Source of the DNA: Owenia fusiformis
Lineage: Eukaryota > Annelida > Polychaeta > Sabellida > Oweniidae
Length of the DNA: 64,000 nucleotides
Assembly (NCBI GenBank): GCA_903813345.2
Contig: CAIIXF020000012.1
Span: forward strand, 7,215,615-7,279,614
Reading direction: 5' to 3'
Shown one piece after another: positions 36,341 to 48,368 of this stretch. Below the pieces are notes generated by a model, which worked only from the letters and a program-made list of their open reading frames with translations, had not been told where the DNA came from and did not search any database. Within the stretch, counting starts at the first letter, position 1, and each line of letters begins with the position of its first letter. The position numbers and the translations under genes are program-made.

Positions 36341-37447
36341 TGTTGCAGCACTTGTGGTAACACGGTCAGGGGACATAACGGACCGTATGGCCCGAAATGT
36401 ACGAATTATCAGACAGAGGGAAACGCCCAGTCAAAAATTGAAACACCAGATTCGACTGACACGTCATCAGGGATCGTAAGTGATAATCAACCATCAGCGT
36501 CTTGGATAACTAATGCAATAATGACAATGAATGACCAAATTTCGAACCTATCAATGGTAACATCAAATCTGAAAGAAGGTCAGGATAACCTTCGTGAATT
36601 AATGGAAGGTATAATACAACAGCGTAACCTCCCTGACCCTAATATGGGGGTTGTTCCACCAGTACAAGGAGCCACAGCACAAAATGCACCTCAACAATCC
36701 AACCCAACCCCTGATACAATTCCACCAGTGAACGATAATAGGGTTTCCTACGAAGGCTGTACAATGGGGGTGCCAGTTAAAGTTACCAATAAAATAATTG
36801 CTGGTGAGTACGTGAATTTGGTGGATTTGCTCCCAACAAACCTATATCATCAATCAGTTGACAATCAATGGCAAAATGAACAAGTATTATGTTCGGATAA
36901 CGGTCAACTCAAATTACAAAAGAAAAACAAACAAACACAAGTACAATCATTTTTATCATGGAATACAGCATGGAATGTCTATGAAATGATTATTATGGAG
37001 CACAACCCCAGCGCCTATTCTGATCTGAGAACATATAGAGCACACATTCAGGAATGCGACAAGAAATTCCAATGGTCAGCTGTATCACAATATGACATCC
37101 GTTCTAGACTGAAATTAGGGGCCGCAAAATCATTTGCGTTTGGTAATTTGGATACATTCTTATATACCACTATATTAGACGCATCTGCAGTCAAACATGT
37201 TGCCATTAAGTGTTACAGGTGTAAAGGAGATCATCAAGTGTCTAAATGCCCATTTCTCGAGACGAATAAGGTGGAGACGGCGGAGAAAAATGAGAAACCG
37301 AAAGGCACAGGAAATATTAGTGGAGAAATTTGTAACAAATTCCAAACTGGAGAATGTACCTTCGGAAATCGTTGTTTTAGAAAACACGTCTGCAAAAATT
37401 GCAAAGTTGGCCTGTTGCCATACGCCAAATGTGATTGTTCAAAGTAA
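36341..37447 (+). CDS. Gag-like ORF of the fossil Ngaro-type element
   Basis: Starts with a Cys/His cluster (CSTCG with RGHNGPYGPKC) typical of the first ORF in this group. It continues through a Gln/Pro/Asn-rich linker, and ends with a CCHC knuckle (CYRCKGDHQVSKC) and a C3H1-type finger. It is presumed to encode the nucleic-acid-binding structural protein. Its upstream end lies at the LINE junction. Confidence 0.7.
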   Translation, partial: CCSTCGNTVRGHNGPYGPKCTNYQTEGNAQSKIETPDSTDTSSGIVSDNQPSASWITNAIMTMNDQISNLSMVTSNLKEGQDNLRELMEGIIQQRNLPDPNMGVVPPVQGATAQNAPQQSNPTPDTIPPVNDNRVSYEGCTMGVPVKVTNKIIAGEYVNLVDLLPTNLYHQSVDNQWQNEQVLCSDNGQLKLQKKNKQTQVQSFLSWNTAWNVYEMIIMEHNPSAYSDLRTYRAHIQECDKKFQWSAVSQYDIRSRLKLGAAKSFAFGNLDTFLYTTILDASAVKHVAIKCYRCKGDHQVSKCPFLETNKVETAEKNEKPKGTGNISGEICNKFQTGECTFGNRCFRKHVCKNCKVGLLPYAKCDCSK

Positions 37448-37449
37448 AA

Positions 37450-39062
37450 CAGAGATAAGTCCCTATAATCCTTTGAATGTTATATATTTCGAAAATAAGT
37501 TGAAATCTCATCCTGATCGTGAATTTGTAAATAATATAATACAGGGTGGTACATTTGGAGTTAATCTTGGCTACACAGGACCTCGGGGTCCAAGAATTCA
37601 TAAAAATTGGAAATCAACACAAACATATAGTGAAGCCGTGGAGGCTAATATACTCAATGATTTGAAAATAGGTCGTAAAGCAGGACCGTTTATCACACAA
37701 CCGTTCTCTAATTTTGTCGGCTCTCCGATGGGCGCATACGCTAAAAAGCGCTCGGTTCCTGTAAAGTACAGGATTATACATGATTTGTCATGGCCTCCAG
37801 GTGGCGCTATAAACGATTTTATCTCAAAAGAAGATTATTCGTGCTCATATGTATCGGTTGACAACGCTATAACCCTAATTAAAGCCCATGGGCGTGGTAG
37901 TTTGATGAGTAAAATCGACCTAGCAGACGCTTTTAAACATATTCCAGTGAGACAAGCTGACTGAGAACTATTAGGTACGACATGGGAAATGATCGATATG
38001 GATAGCGGTGATACAGTAATGGTGTATATAGTAGATTTAGTTTTGCCGTTCGGTTCCAGAAGTTCACCTAGAATATTCTCAGATTTCGCGGACGCTCTAC
38101 AATATATTATGATAAACAATGGCGTTAGTTCGTGTATACATTACTTGGATGATTATTTTACGTGTGGACCCCCTGAATCTGATATGTGTAATAACAATTT
38201 GAATATTATGTTAGAAACATGTGAAGATGCCGGTTTCACAGTTAACAAAAAGAAAACTATTTTACCAACATCGAAGTTAGAGTTTCTGGGAATCGAGATA
38301 GACTCGGAAGTTCTCGAAATGAGGATTACAAATAACAGATTGGTGGACATTTTAGATGAGCTTAAAGCGTGGCGATATCGTCAAAAAGCGTCGAAAAGAG
38401 ATATCCTGTCTTTGATAGGAAAACTTAACTTTATATGTAGACTAGTGCGCAGTGGTAGAACGTTTCTACGAAGAATGATCGATCTATCTACTTCAGCGAA
38501 ATACCTGCATCATAAAATTAAACTGAATAAATCGTTCAGATCTGATATTCAATGGTGGCTGTATTATCTCCCAAGATGGAATGGGATTTCCGTATTCTAC
38601 GAAGATCAATGGACCACGAACACACAGTTAAAGCTATTTACAGACGCATCTGAAAAATCCTATGGAGCATATTTCCAAGGAGATTGGCTTAAAGGATCGT
38701 TCGCCAAGGAAGATTCCCATCAAAATATCACATGGAAAGAACTTTACGCCATTGTTGTAGCAATAGCTACTTGGGGAAAACAGCTTTGCCAGAAAAGGAT
38801 TATAATCAGATGTGATAACGAAGCCATAGTACATGTGGTAAACTCAGGAACAAGCAGAAATAAACACTTAATGTCACTAGTCAGAGCCTTATTCTTCTAT
38901 TGTGCCTCAGTCCAATGCGAATGTAGATGCGTGCATATAGAGGGACAGAAGAATATATTAGCCGATGCGTTAAGTAGAGACCAAATGGACAAGTTTTATA
39001 AGTTCGTGTCATCAAACGATACGAGGCAATGGGAACCAGTAAATATTAAAGTATTTTACTGA
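37450..39062 (+). CDS. Reverse transcriptase/RNase H region of the fossil Ngaro-type element
   Basis: RT motifs of the DIRS group (a KYRIIHDLS block, a YLDD-type active site) are followed by an RNase H-like domain (FTDASEKSYGAYF, then CDNEAIVHVVNSG and NILADALSRD). The region is broken about once and is treated here only as a relic. Confidence 0.8.
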
Positions 39063-39280
39063 ATACAAATCATAATAACAAAAGCTTACCATAGTATTTT
39101 ATCATATCATATATACCAGTCACTTTTAGATTGAAACAAAAATTCAATCGAATTTCACTGTACGCCATCAGGCAATATAAACGAGTATTGTGGAATGTAT
39201 GCTCATATTTGTAAATAGTTATTTTTATACATATGTTGAGATAAACTAGTTATTCGTATTAATGTTAATAAATATTTATT

Positions 39281-40237
39281 TTGTCAGGGTCTTTGGACTG
39301 TCAGGAACTAAAGAAAACGGCTCAAGCTTTGGTAAGAAGAGGATTACGTCCTGCCACTAGAAAGACATATTCATCAGGTCAAAAATTTTTCATGGAATTT
39401 TGTGATAAAGCCAATTTAGAATGTCTTCCAGCATCAGAAGAATGTCTTTTAATGTACATAGCATATTCTTATGAAAAGAAACTAAGGCATGGCACAATCC
39501 TCAATTACTTATATGCAGTGAGATCCATGCACCTTGAGCACGGGTTCAATGATCCTTTAGAAAAATCTTTTAAAATAAAAAGAGCACTACAAGCTGTTTT
39601 AATAGAACAAAATAATTCAGGAGATAGCGTTAATCAAAAAGATGCTATTACAGCTGATGTACTTTTTCAATTATTTCAAATACATGATTTTAACAGCATA
39701 GATCAACTGATGTATTTTACTGCATTATCAATTGCATTTTTTGGACTTTTACGATGCTCTGAATTGATAAATCTGACATTAGATGATATAAGTGTAGTAA
39801 GAGATGAAAATTGTGAGTCAGACAAACATATGGTAGTCAAAATACGAATTTCAAAAACAGACCCAATTGGGAAAGGTCTAGAAGCAGTTATAGCATGCAC
39901 AAAGCAACCTATGTGTGCGGTGTGTTCTACTGAAATGTACATTAGTCGTCGTAGGTCAGATTCAAATGCACTTTTTGTTCTGAGTAATGGACAACCAATA
40001 GATAGAAAATGTTTCATATCCCATCTTAAGGTCTCCATGGCAGTTTTAGGGTATAACCCAGCAAAATTCTCTGGTCATTCTCTTCGTAGCGGGGGAGCGA
40101 CCACAGGGGGTAATGTAGGCCTTAAAGATTGGGAAATAAAAGCTATCGGTAGATGGAAAAGTCAATGTTATCAGAGATACATTAGAATACCCAAGGAAAC
40201 CCTTTGCAAATTATCGGCAAAATTGACAGAACATTAA
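39281..40237 (+). CDS. Tyrosine recombinase ORF of the fossil Ngaro-type element
   Basis: About 318 codons. Phage-integrase-like fold with an N-terminal SAM-like half and a C-terminal catalytic half. The first Arg is in GLLRCSELINL, the HxxR box in GHSLRSGGAT, and the last Tyr in a block beginning IGRWKSQCYQ. It lies downstream of RT/RNase H, the order found in DIRS and Ngaro elements, and would act on the split repeats. Confidence 0.82.
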   Translation: MSGSLDCQELKKTAQALVRRGLRPATRKTYSSGQKFFMEFCDKANLECLPASEECLLMYIAYSYEKKLRHGTILNYLYAVRSMHLEHGFNDPLEKSFKIKRALQAVLIEQNNSGDSVNQKDAITADVLFQLFQIHDFNSIDQLMYFTALSIAFFGLLRCSELINLTLDDISVVRDENCESDKHMVVKIRISKTDPIGKGLEAVIACTKQPMCAVCSTEMYISRRRSDSNALFVLSNGQPIDRKCFISHLKVSMAVLGYNPAKFSGHSLRSGGATTGGNVGLKDWEIKAIGRWKSQCYQRYIRIPKETLCKLSAKLTEH

Positions 40238-40401
40238 TGTTTAATTACATGTTGTATCAAAAGATTAGCCTTTAAATTATATAGATATCCATGGCTATGT
40301 ATCTTAATATTTTGTACTTATGTTAGATCTATCAGTGGTGATTAGTGTTTACGCGTAAAACGCATAGTGTATAATGTTATATCGTCGTTTGGGCGGCTGT
40401 T

Positions 40402-40862
40402 GGGCGGTTTTTACAAGTTAAAATAAAACTGTTGAAATAAAGCATCCGCTCATTTTAGCCCAAACGACGTGTTTTTGTTTAATTTGTGTTTAGTTCCTGG
40501 TGATGGAGGAGGACATTAATGATTATTTACAAAGTAAATAGTTTTTAATAGCATAGCGACATCTTTATTATCTTACTATAACTGATTATTAGCGCATGCG
40601 TATGTTCATTCGATTTACACTTAGTCATAGTTGAGTAAAGCTTTTTCCACACCCTCCCACCCAGTTTATGGGACAATTTGTAAATGTATTTCGTATCTAT
40701 GTATATTTATTGTCTAAATGTATATATGTTTCTTTTATATTCATAGGGCGGTTTTTACAAGTTAAAATAAAACTGTTGAAATAAAGCATCCGCTCATTTT
40801 AGCCCAAACGACGTGTTTTTGTTTAATTTGTGTTTAGTTCCTGGTGATGGAGGAGGACATTA
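40402..40862 (+). repeat. B1-A2-B2 terminal block of the Ngaro-type element
   Basis: B1 (40402-40518) and B2 (40746-40862) both run from GGGCGGTTTTTACAAGTTAA to GATGGAGGAGGACATTAA. A2 lies between and carries the A1 sequence. A short inverted pair, CGTCGTTTGGGC and GCCCAAACGACG, borders B1. Confidence 0.88.
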
Positions 40863-40992
40863 AATGGTACTCACAGACAGCGTGGGGGACAGTTACAACT
40901 GTCTTCATGTTGTGTCACGTTACAATCTTGCTCCTCCATACAATGCGCTGTAAACAGAGTAAAATGAATATAGAAGGAACTAGCCAGGTGTA

Positions 40993-41152
40993 AAAGGGTA
41001 GGAGGTCCTATCAAATTATGGTCCTACTCTCCATTGATTTATATGGTGACCTAAATACAACTCTTTCCCTCATTATCTTATACGAAATCAGGGCCAGTTA
41101 GGGCCGTTAAAAAAGGGGACCATAATCCCTGGGGGACCATCATTTCTTTGAC
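40993..41152 (-). repeat. Dispersed repeat, copy 2 (inverse of 8782-8925)
   Basis: GGGTAGGAGGTCC, CTACTCTCCATTGATTTATA, CCCTCATTATCTTATAC and GGACCATAATCCCTGGGG mirror the copy at 8782-8925. Confidence 0.65.
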
Positions 41153-41429
41153 ACATCGATCAGAGCTCGTTGGGTTAGAACAACATGTATCTCAGATATA
41201 CAAATAAAGGCATACGGATTTATGCAGTTAGAAGTAATATACGACTTCAATATTTTATTTGACCAACCTACAGGTTTCATGTAATTTCAAAATATGCAAA
41301 AACAATAATTATCAGGGCCGTAGAAGGCTTGGGTTTACGTTGATGTGCAGTGAGAGAAATAGTGCTTGGACATTTTTATATCTGATGACTTGCATCCGTG
41401 GTTTTGGTCAAGGGGTCAAATTGCACCCT

Positions 41430-41530
41430 GAATAGAACATTGTATTCGCGAATGCGGTAGCCGACAGCCGAACATTCATTCGGGAATACAACCTTGTATC
41501 GGGGATGCAACTTTCGGCTACCGGGTTAAC
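41430..41530. repeat. Single diverged unit of the CCGGTAGCC palindrome family
   Basis: GCGGTAGCCGACAGCC and TTTCGGCTACCGGGTTAACC face each other as inverted ends with ATTCGCGAATGC-type words between. It is related to the tandem array at 44968-45395. Confidence 0.55.
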
Positions 41531-42243
41531 CTACTATTTTATGGGCAACTCGTTTAGTACCTATAGTTTCTATTCTATGGATAGTGATATGTAGTATGGA
41601 TAATCACTATTTAATTCTATTTAATTAAAATAAGTTGGTCATTAAAAAAGTAGGCTAATGCGTATTGATTTCAATAAAAAGGTTAAAATAGAACGCTATT
41701 TGAGAGTTAATCTTATACTTTCATTACATTGATAAATTAAGGCAAATTCTGAAAAATTTTAAAGTGCATTTTTTATGAAATATTATCCAAGTATTTAGAT
41801 GAAACGGTCTTATTTAAATACAAATCATAACATGATGATATTTTTTCATAAAATATTTCTTCAAGAAATTCAATTGAAGGCTCAAGATAAAACGAGCTAA
41901 TTTAGGTGAAAACCCTTACATGATGATGTGTTTTCATGACTTCTTTCATAAAATTCCATCAAGGGGTGAAAATAAAATGATCGAATTTAAGTGATTTAAG
42001 GATCACGAGGATAGGTTTTCTTGGATATTTTCTATGAAATCCCATCCAGTGGTCAAGGTAAAATTTTTATTTGGTATATTTGGTCACGTGTTCGAACCCA
42101 TAGAACCATATAGGAACGTCATTTTGAATGTTACGTGATAAATCCATATAAGGCTTTTAGAACAATGTGGGGAAAGATGAGGGGAAACCCCTGACACCTG
42201 TTCACGATTTTATCCGAACGTTCATCGGATCATTTCGGTTTTT

Positions 42244-42660
42244 ATGCACTTCATTATTTTACCGAAGTTTGCCGATTCGATTCGTCGTATTTCGGAATAT
42301 TGGGGACAATTTTATACTCCATTGGGAGTATTTTTAAATTACTTCTTATTACGAAGATTCCCGAACCTTGTTCGGATTAATCCGGATTTTCTGACCTACT
42401 TCATCTACCGAGATTTAACGAGTTTACATTCGGCTCATTTCGGAATCCTGGTGACAATTTTATACTCCATTGGAGTATTTTTGATCTACTTCTCTGGATT
42501 TTTGATCTACTTCTTATGACGAAGATTCCCGAATCAGTTCGGATTAATCCGGATTTTCTGACCTACTTTATCTACCGAGATTTAACGAGTTAACATTCGT
42601 CTCATTTCGGAATCCTGGTGACAATTTTATACTCCATTGGAGTATTTTTGATCTACTTTT
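42244..42660. repeat. Internal 0.15-kb direct repeats within the left arm
   Basis: CGGATTAATCCGGATTTTCTGACCTACTT-type text (AATCCGGATTTTCTGACC) and ATACTCCATTGGAGTATTTTT recur two to three times, and their inverses appear at 51130-51480. The 91- and 84-codon frames at 42244-42519 and 51279-51533 are mirror copies of this repeat and are not genes. Confidence 0.75.
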
Positions 42661-42709
42661 TCTGGATTTTGCCCTACTTATTATAAGTTGACAGCAAGCA
42701 AATCAAAAA

Positions 42710-42970
42710 GTTCGCCATGAACGGGTTTCGATCGACTAACCTAGAGAGTGGAAGCAAAACACGCTAGCCATGAGGCTAACGTTCACCTGTGTGAGATGAT
42801 AAAAGTATCATTTATTTATACCGAGCGTCAATTTAGAATGATCTTCGCTTTTGACTCCACTTAGATACAACTCGTCAGTTGTATCCAGAATAGGTGAACG
42901 CCTATGGTGTTAGTGAATAACCAAAGCCCAGGCGAGTGGTTCGTATCCCACCGTGATATGTTATTTTTGC
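42710..42970. repeat. Two divergent tRNA-like promoter segments in the left arm (mirrored at 50850-51090)
   Basis: GAGTGGTTCGTATCCCACC at about 42934 resembles a B box with its T arm, preceded by TATGGTGTTAGTGAATAACC. On the other strand TAGCCTCATGGCTAACG (A-box-like) is followed by GTCGATCGAAACCCG (B-box-like). Matching segments sit in the right arm. They may be SINE-derived pol III promoters; the stems are too imperfect for real tRNA genes. Confidence 0.35.
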
Positions 42971-43009
42971 TTTATTAATACGACAGAAAGGAGCAAGGTG
43001 TAGGTTTGA

Positions 43010-43855
43010 AAACAAGACGTACGTTTATTTCAATACAGTTTTAGAAACATTAACCTCTGATAATTGAAGGATTTCCACTTCTGAAGCGCGACTAGATCTA
43101 AGAAGTTCATTAATCAAGACAGTGTAAACCTTTTAGATATATGTTAGACAATGTACACGCCCCGTGTGGAATCAACTAAATGTTACATTTTGGATTTCAT
43201 TGAGATCCTGTCATAGTCCTAAAATTTATTTTTCTGGAACATCATTTTTTCAACACTGATACAAATTTCCCTGACATTTCCATGACATGTCTACAGTTTC
43301 AAAATTCCCGGACTCTTTGGCCCTTTTTGACCTTATTTTAAAATACACTCACATTTCAGACACTTGGAAAATTAAATCAAAACCCTGACATTTCCAGGTG
43401 TGTACGAACGCTGGAATTATTCTTAAAATATCCTTCAAACAAAAGGGGAAAATGCTATGCACAAATACTCTAATTTAGTTTGTATTGTAATGCGTTGTAT
43501 TACATTGCATTGCATTGTATTGTGTATTTATTTGAGTGTCCGTTGACGGTAAAGAAGGCATTTAAAAGTTATTTGTGAAACTTAATAAACTTAATAAACA
43601 ATACTTTAACAGTATTCTGTTATGGCAAAGTATATTTCATTTTTTCTCTTGTTCTCTACAATCTGCGTTGAGGACACTGAAGCATATGTCTGTATTTTGT
43701 TGGTGGGGAACAGCGTATCCTATCGTTCACGGAGCAAATTCAACTCTCGTTCACGAGTACCTTGTTTTTGGGCTCTTGTCCCAAAGATAACGATTGTATA
43801 AGGTTGCATAATCAGGATTATGAGCTTTCATGTTCTCATAGTTACATCTGTTGTA
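43010..43855. other. Part of the giant repeat without a clear mirror copy
   Basis: No gene is seen. ATTGTATTGTAATGCG-type GTATT words near 43485-43525 form a short simple repeat. Confidence 0.35.
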
Positions 43856-44877
43856 AAACGAATCTTGTCGCAACCTCTGCGAATCACGACAGCATAACAT
43901 TTGAATCACGTTGACATCATTGCAAAATTAGGCTAAATATGCTAAGTCAAGACGTTAATTAGCCCACGAAAGTTCATGGGTAACTTGAGAACTACAAAAT
44001 ACAACCAAATACTTTTCGAACGTACAATAGCAATATTTCTCACCTAACGTCTTCATAGTTTTAGGAACGTATTTTAAACGCATGATAGCCAAATATATCA
44101 AGATACTATATCTGCCTAAATGAAGTTATCTAGTGTTTACAAAGTTTTGAAATATATTATATCCAGATCCATCAGAAATTAACTTATCCATTTACATTAC
44201 TTTACTAGTTCTAGTATCTTGCATGACTCGTTCATAAGAATTCTTTAATTCTACCTCGTTCCCAATACGTCCTCAGACAGACAAGAAATTGAAGTCACAC
44301 CCGTTTGTTTGCGTGGCATATTTATACGTATACGCACTTTCTCTGATTATTGTCAAACAAATACATTTCAGGAGAAGAACATAAAAAACAAATGCCTGAA
44401 ACGAATGCCGAAACATAAATCCCAAGTGATTAAGTATAGAATGTTTTATTCTTTTACGATTTGATAAGAGACCGAGACTAAGAAATTAAATGCGACGAAA
44501 TATTTTGACAACGTAATTTGTATACTGTTTTATTCTTAAAGTTCTATGCGATAAATTATTTTATCTGTTTCAAAATGTTTCATTTTATTTTGCCTATATA
44601 AAAGAGATTGAAGAAGATAAGATAAACTGTTCCGTAATATAAATTGTGTTTTAATAACCTTTTTCTAGAATCACAATGTAAAATAAATCTCCCGTTCCTG
44701 CCATTCTGGTAACGCCATGCAATGGATGCAATTCAAAGTGAGAGAGAGATCTATGAATAACAGAATGCGTCCATGCCATTAATTTGGCCAAATACATGGC
44801 ATGAAACTGACGTTAGTTTAAGTAAGCTACGCCCCCCGCTTTCTCTGGTAAATTATGACTTTATTTTTCGGAGTAAT

Positions 44878-44925
44878 GGGTTTCGGACAACTGGGTTTCG
44901 GAGAACTGGGGTGTACCCGATTACG
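44878..44925 (+). repeat. 15-bp minisatellite, site 1
   Basis: About three copies of GGGTTTCGGACAACT, some with GGAGAACT. The same unit occurs inverted at 48253-48368 and direct at 49480-49572. Confidence 0.8.
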
Positions 44926-44967
44926 CTTTGCACGCCGCTTTAAAATCCCGATGTCTCCAGAGGTAGT

Positions 44968-45395
44968 TTAATCCGGTAGCCGACAGGCGTTTCTTGCATT
45001 ATTGAATACAAGCTAACCTTATATTCGCGAATGCAACTAACGACTTCCGGCTACCTGATTAACCCAGTATAATATGACCAAGTCATTTAAATATGAATGG
45101 AATAGTGGCAGGTACTATTCGTATTGACATGAGTTTCCAGTAAAATAATAGGTTAATCCGGTAGCCGACAGGCGTTAGTTGCATTTGCGAATACAAGCTA
45201 AGACTATGATTTGGGAATGGAAGATTTCAGCTTCCGGATTAACCTACCATTCTATGGGCGACTCATTTAAATATGAAAAGAACCTGACAATATTCCATTG
45301 ATATTTTAATGAATTGCCCATAAAATAGTAAAGTAGGTTTATCCGGTAGCCGACAGGCGTTAGCGGCATTCGCGAATACAAGCTCCTTTATTTCA
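44968..45395. repeat. 185-bp tandem array of a palindromic unit, about 2.3 copies
   Basis: Units start near 44968, 45153 and 45338 with ATCCGGTAGCCGACAGGCGT and carry an inverted counterpart (CTTCCGGCTACC or CTTCCGGATTAACC). Each unit is thus a MITE-like palindrome that has become tandem. A single diverged unit lies at 41430-41530. Confidence 0.75.
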
Positions 45396-46214
45396 TAATT
45401 TGGGAAATATATATTTTCACAATATTGAAATAGATGGTGGTTCAAAGTGGAATACATATCATACAAGTGTCACAGATATTTTTAGTGCATATATGGTCTG
45501 TCTTTGCATGACTTTGTAGAACATATCAAAACCCTGGGATCCACAGGGTAACAGTAAGTACATTTCGTTAGATCTTCCGAAGTTCATGCTTCAAAGTTGT
45601 CAAAGTTGTAAAAGGGTAATCCTTTTTTGAGTACGAAAGCGTACTTTTTGTTCAATAGCCTTTCCCAGCTGCTAATCTTTTGAGTGCATCGTGCATTCAA
45701 CGAATTGTATTCACTTATTAACCAATCAGTGCCAGGAACAAAATGCACGCTTACTTTTTGGGCTAAGTTTAGTGTTTTATGAAGCATGCTACATACAAAT
45801 GTTACGCTTTTGCTCATTTACTTTGAGAACTATCTATAGGTACACATTACCAATTGACTCCTAGATTTGAGTGAACAAGTATCTCGTATTTTTCATTTTT
45901 CGATATTTTGAGATTTGTTGGCTGATGAGTAACTTGATATTTTATGTCTAAATATATTAAAGTGGTTAATAGTAATAGTTTTATTGTACACCATAAACTG
46001 TTAACGTTTTAGAATTGGGACACAATATATGATTTGATAATAGAACAATACATGTATATGTCTTACTCTAAACTCGGTGGTTTGTTTGTTAGTATGTTTT
46101 CTTAACAGCTCAATAACTGTTGTATTAATAAGGCGTTATACTATGAAAAAAAGATTGAACGATGTAGGCATAGGCAGAGGGAGTATCACACTACCCTACC
46201 ACGTGAACACATTT

Positions 46215-46408
46215 AAAAAGAATACAGGGTACAGTTAAGTTGCAAATAGAGCGGGTATTCTTTGTCCTTTTCCATAGGACTTTTCTGGTGATAGTGCGTT
46301 GCAAACTGCTCGATGAATCTATACAATGTAAAATCTAGTATTCCTCCAGAACTATGGAAATAAACAAAGGTCCTCCATTTGCAACTTCACTGTAGCCTGT
46401 ATTCCTTT
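46215..46408. repeat. Small foldback in the centre of the giant repeat
   Basis: AATACAGGGTACAGTTAAGT.GCAAAT at the left is mirrored by TTGCAACTTCACTGTAGCC.GTATT at the right, about 195 bp in all. AATAC.GG.CTACAGT also follows directly. Confidence 0.55.
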
Positions 46409-46439
46409 TAAAGAAATACGGGCTACAGTATTGGGGTAT

Positions 46440-48240
46440 AGTAGTTTGATTTTTCAATATATCACTAATCTAGCTTCTTTCCTTGAAAAAACATGAGTTT
46501 TGATGTACGTATATCAAACATGGGCCACTGCACTATATTGAACCAGGGTGCCGGTGTTACATAATGTGATTTTATGGGCCATCATACAACCACCTCTTGC
46601 CCACTTTATTCATGTTTTGGATTACAGTTTATACACAATGCATAAACAGCATGAAACACTCATTTCTACTTGTGGATTAGATTTGTATACATCTCTTTGT
46701 GAACTGAGTGTTATGTTCAATATGTGAAAATATCATGGACTTAAATTGTACTTATATTTATAACCTGACCACATTTGCATATGTTCAACAACTGACTGAG
46801 TGATCGAGTTCATCAAACAATGTTCGTAATAGAGGTCATGAACTTTGCTTTATTCATAATCCTATTTCTGCAACTGACTCATATTATGCATCTTATTATA
46901 TAATATTATATGATTTATTTTGATTAGCAGTGTCTCATTAGCCATTGGTGGCTCGAGGCTTTTTGGATGATTGTACAGATGTATATGTATGAAATTAAGC
47001 ATGCGACACTTAAAATAAAAAACAATACAATATTAAGCTTATAAACTTGCTGATCATATGATTTTAATATTTTAATACTACATGATACTCATATCAAAAT
47101 ACCAATGTATTTGTGAACAACTCTTACGTTTGATATTGTACGAATTTTCTGATTTGCTGTAGTAGTCGTAAATGCAACATATAACAATGTTATGTTACTT
47201 TGTGTCATATGAAAAATAAATTCGTACAACGATGAGTTTTATTTCGTTTGTTATTCAATGTAGAATACACGTTGTACATTATTTCATGTATAGGATATTG
47301 ACAATAATCAGACTATCGTATTACAATACAGAAGAATAAAAGAGATAATGATATATGCATTCTAATTTGAGATTGACATGCGTAAAGGTATCAATATTTT
47401 ATCTAGTATTTCATTTTATCCCTCCCATCCCATCCCACCCGCTCATCAGCAATCCCCAGAAAATTCGTTCGGTGCTTTTAAATGTTAATAGTTCGGTTGA
47501 GTTTTAAAAATAAATCTTAAGCACTTTAAATCTAGATAAAATATTCATGATTTGATTGTGATTATCATTTCTAATTATTACATGACGGTTCCATTACATT
47601 CAATGCGTATCTAATCCTCATAGTTTATACTCGATTTTCGACAGGTAAAGGTAATATATCAACCCTCGGTCCCTACTATTTCTCGTGTAGATATATTGCA
47701 TAACTTTCTCAGATATATCCTGTATATTAAATACATTAAATAACATTATATATGTTAGTCTCAGCCTAGACAGTATATATATCAATTTTATTGGATAATG
47801 CCATGGGCTTTCCCACGATAATGCGTAAATTCGAATGAACTTGAAATGAAATTCAACATCCAAAATGTGTTAATTTGATCATCCATCGTGTAACTAAAAG
47901 CATATTCATGGCCTATTTGCCTTAAAATACGATTGTGATTATGATTTCGAATTCTGTTCTCCATATGTAAAATCTAGAAACATAACAGAATTCAGCCAAC
48001 TTGAACATGAAGTCTTGTCAATTTACTTAATCGTTGATTGATTTCTAGGTTTATTAGAAAACGAACGTTGCATCAAACGAGTCCTATATTCAATATCTAT
48101 TCGTTGGGCCCATTGGGTACCCGGGCCCATTCTTTAAATGTAACTATATTCTTTTAACTTTAAAAGTATCTGTTTAGTGCTACTTTAACATATATTCATT
48201 ATTTTTATCCGCACAACAGTATCAAACGTTAATGCACAAC
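46440..48240. other. Central unique part of the giant repeat
   Basis: AT-rich. No gene, tandem repeat or recognisable element was seen; the frames here are short and featureless. Confidence 0.4.
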
Positions 48241-48252
48241 TAGCCATGCCAG

Positions 48253-48368
48253 GGTGCACCCCAGTTGTCCGAAACCCAGTTGTCCGAAACCCAGTTGTCC
48301 GAAACCCAGTTGTCCGAAACCCAGTTGTCCGAAGCCCAGTTTTCCGAAACCCAGTTGTCCGAAAAATT
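48253..48368 (-). repeat. 15-bp minisatellite, site 2, about 8 copies
   Basis: CCAGTTGTCCGAAAC repeated with rare changes. It reads as a GQLGF repeat on the minus strand because 15 is a multiple of three; this is not a protein gene. Confidence 0.9.

Larger units (their letters stand above)
33451..40862 (+). mobile_element. Fossil Ngaro-type (DIRS-group) tyrosine-recombinase retroelement
   Basis: The split direct repeats of this group are visible. A1 starts at 33451. B1 (40402-40518), A2 (40519-40745) and B2 (40746-40862) follow the coding part. A1 and A2 share about 120 bp, and the B copies are almost identical. Between them on the plus strand lie, in order, a gag-like ORF with zinc knuckles, a reverse transcriptase/RNase H region and a tyrosine recombinase. 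No integrase or protease is seen, as expected for the group. It is interrupted by an antisense LINE next to A1 and has about one further break in its coding part. Near-identical B repeats suggest a fairly recent copy. Some of A1 appears lost at the LINE junction. Confidence 0.85.

Noticed and set aside
42244-42519. 91-codon frame with a mirror copy at 51279-51533
   Set aside because: Similarity is explained by the DNA-level inverted repeat, with no codon-level sign of selection visible, and the frame repeats internally.
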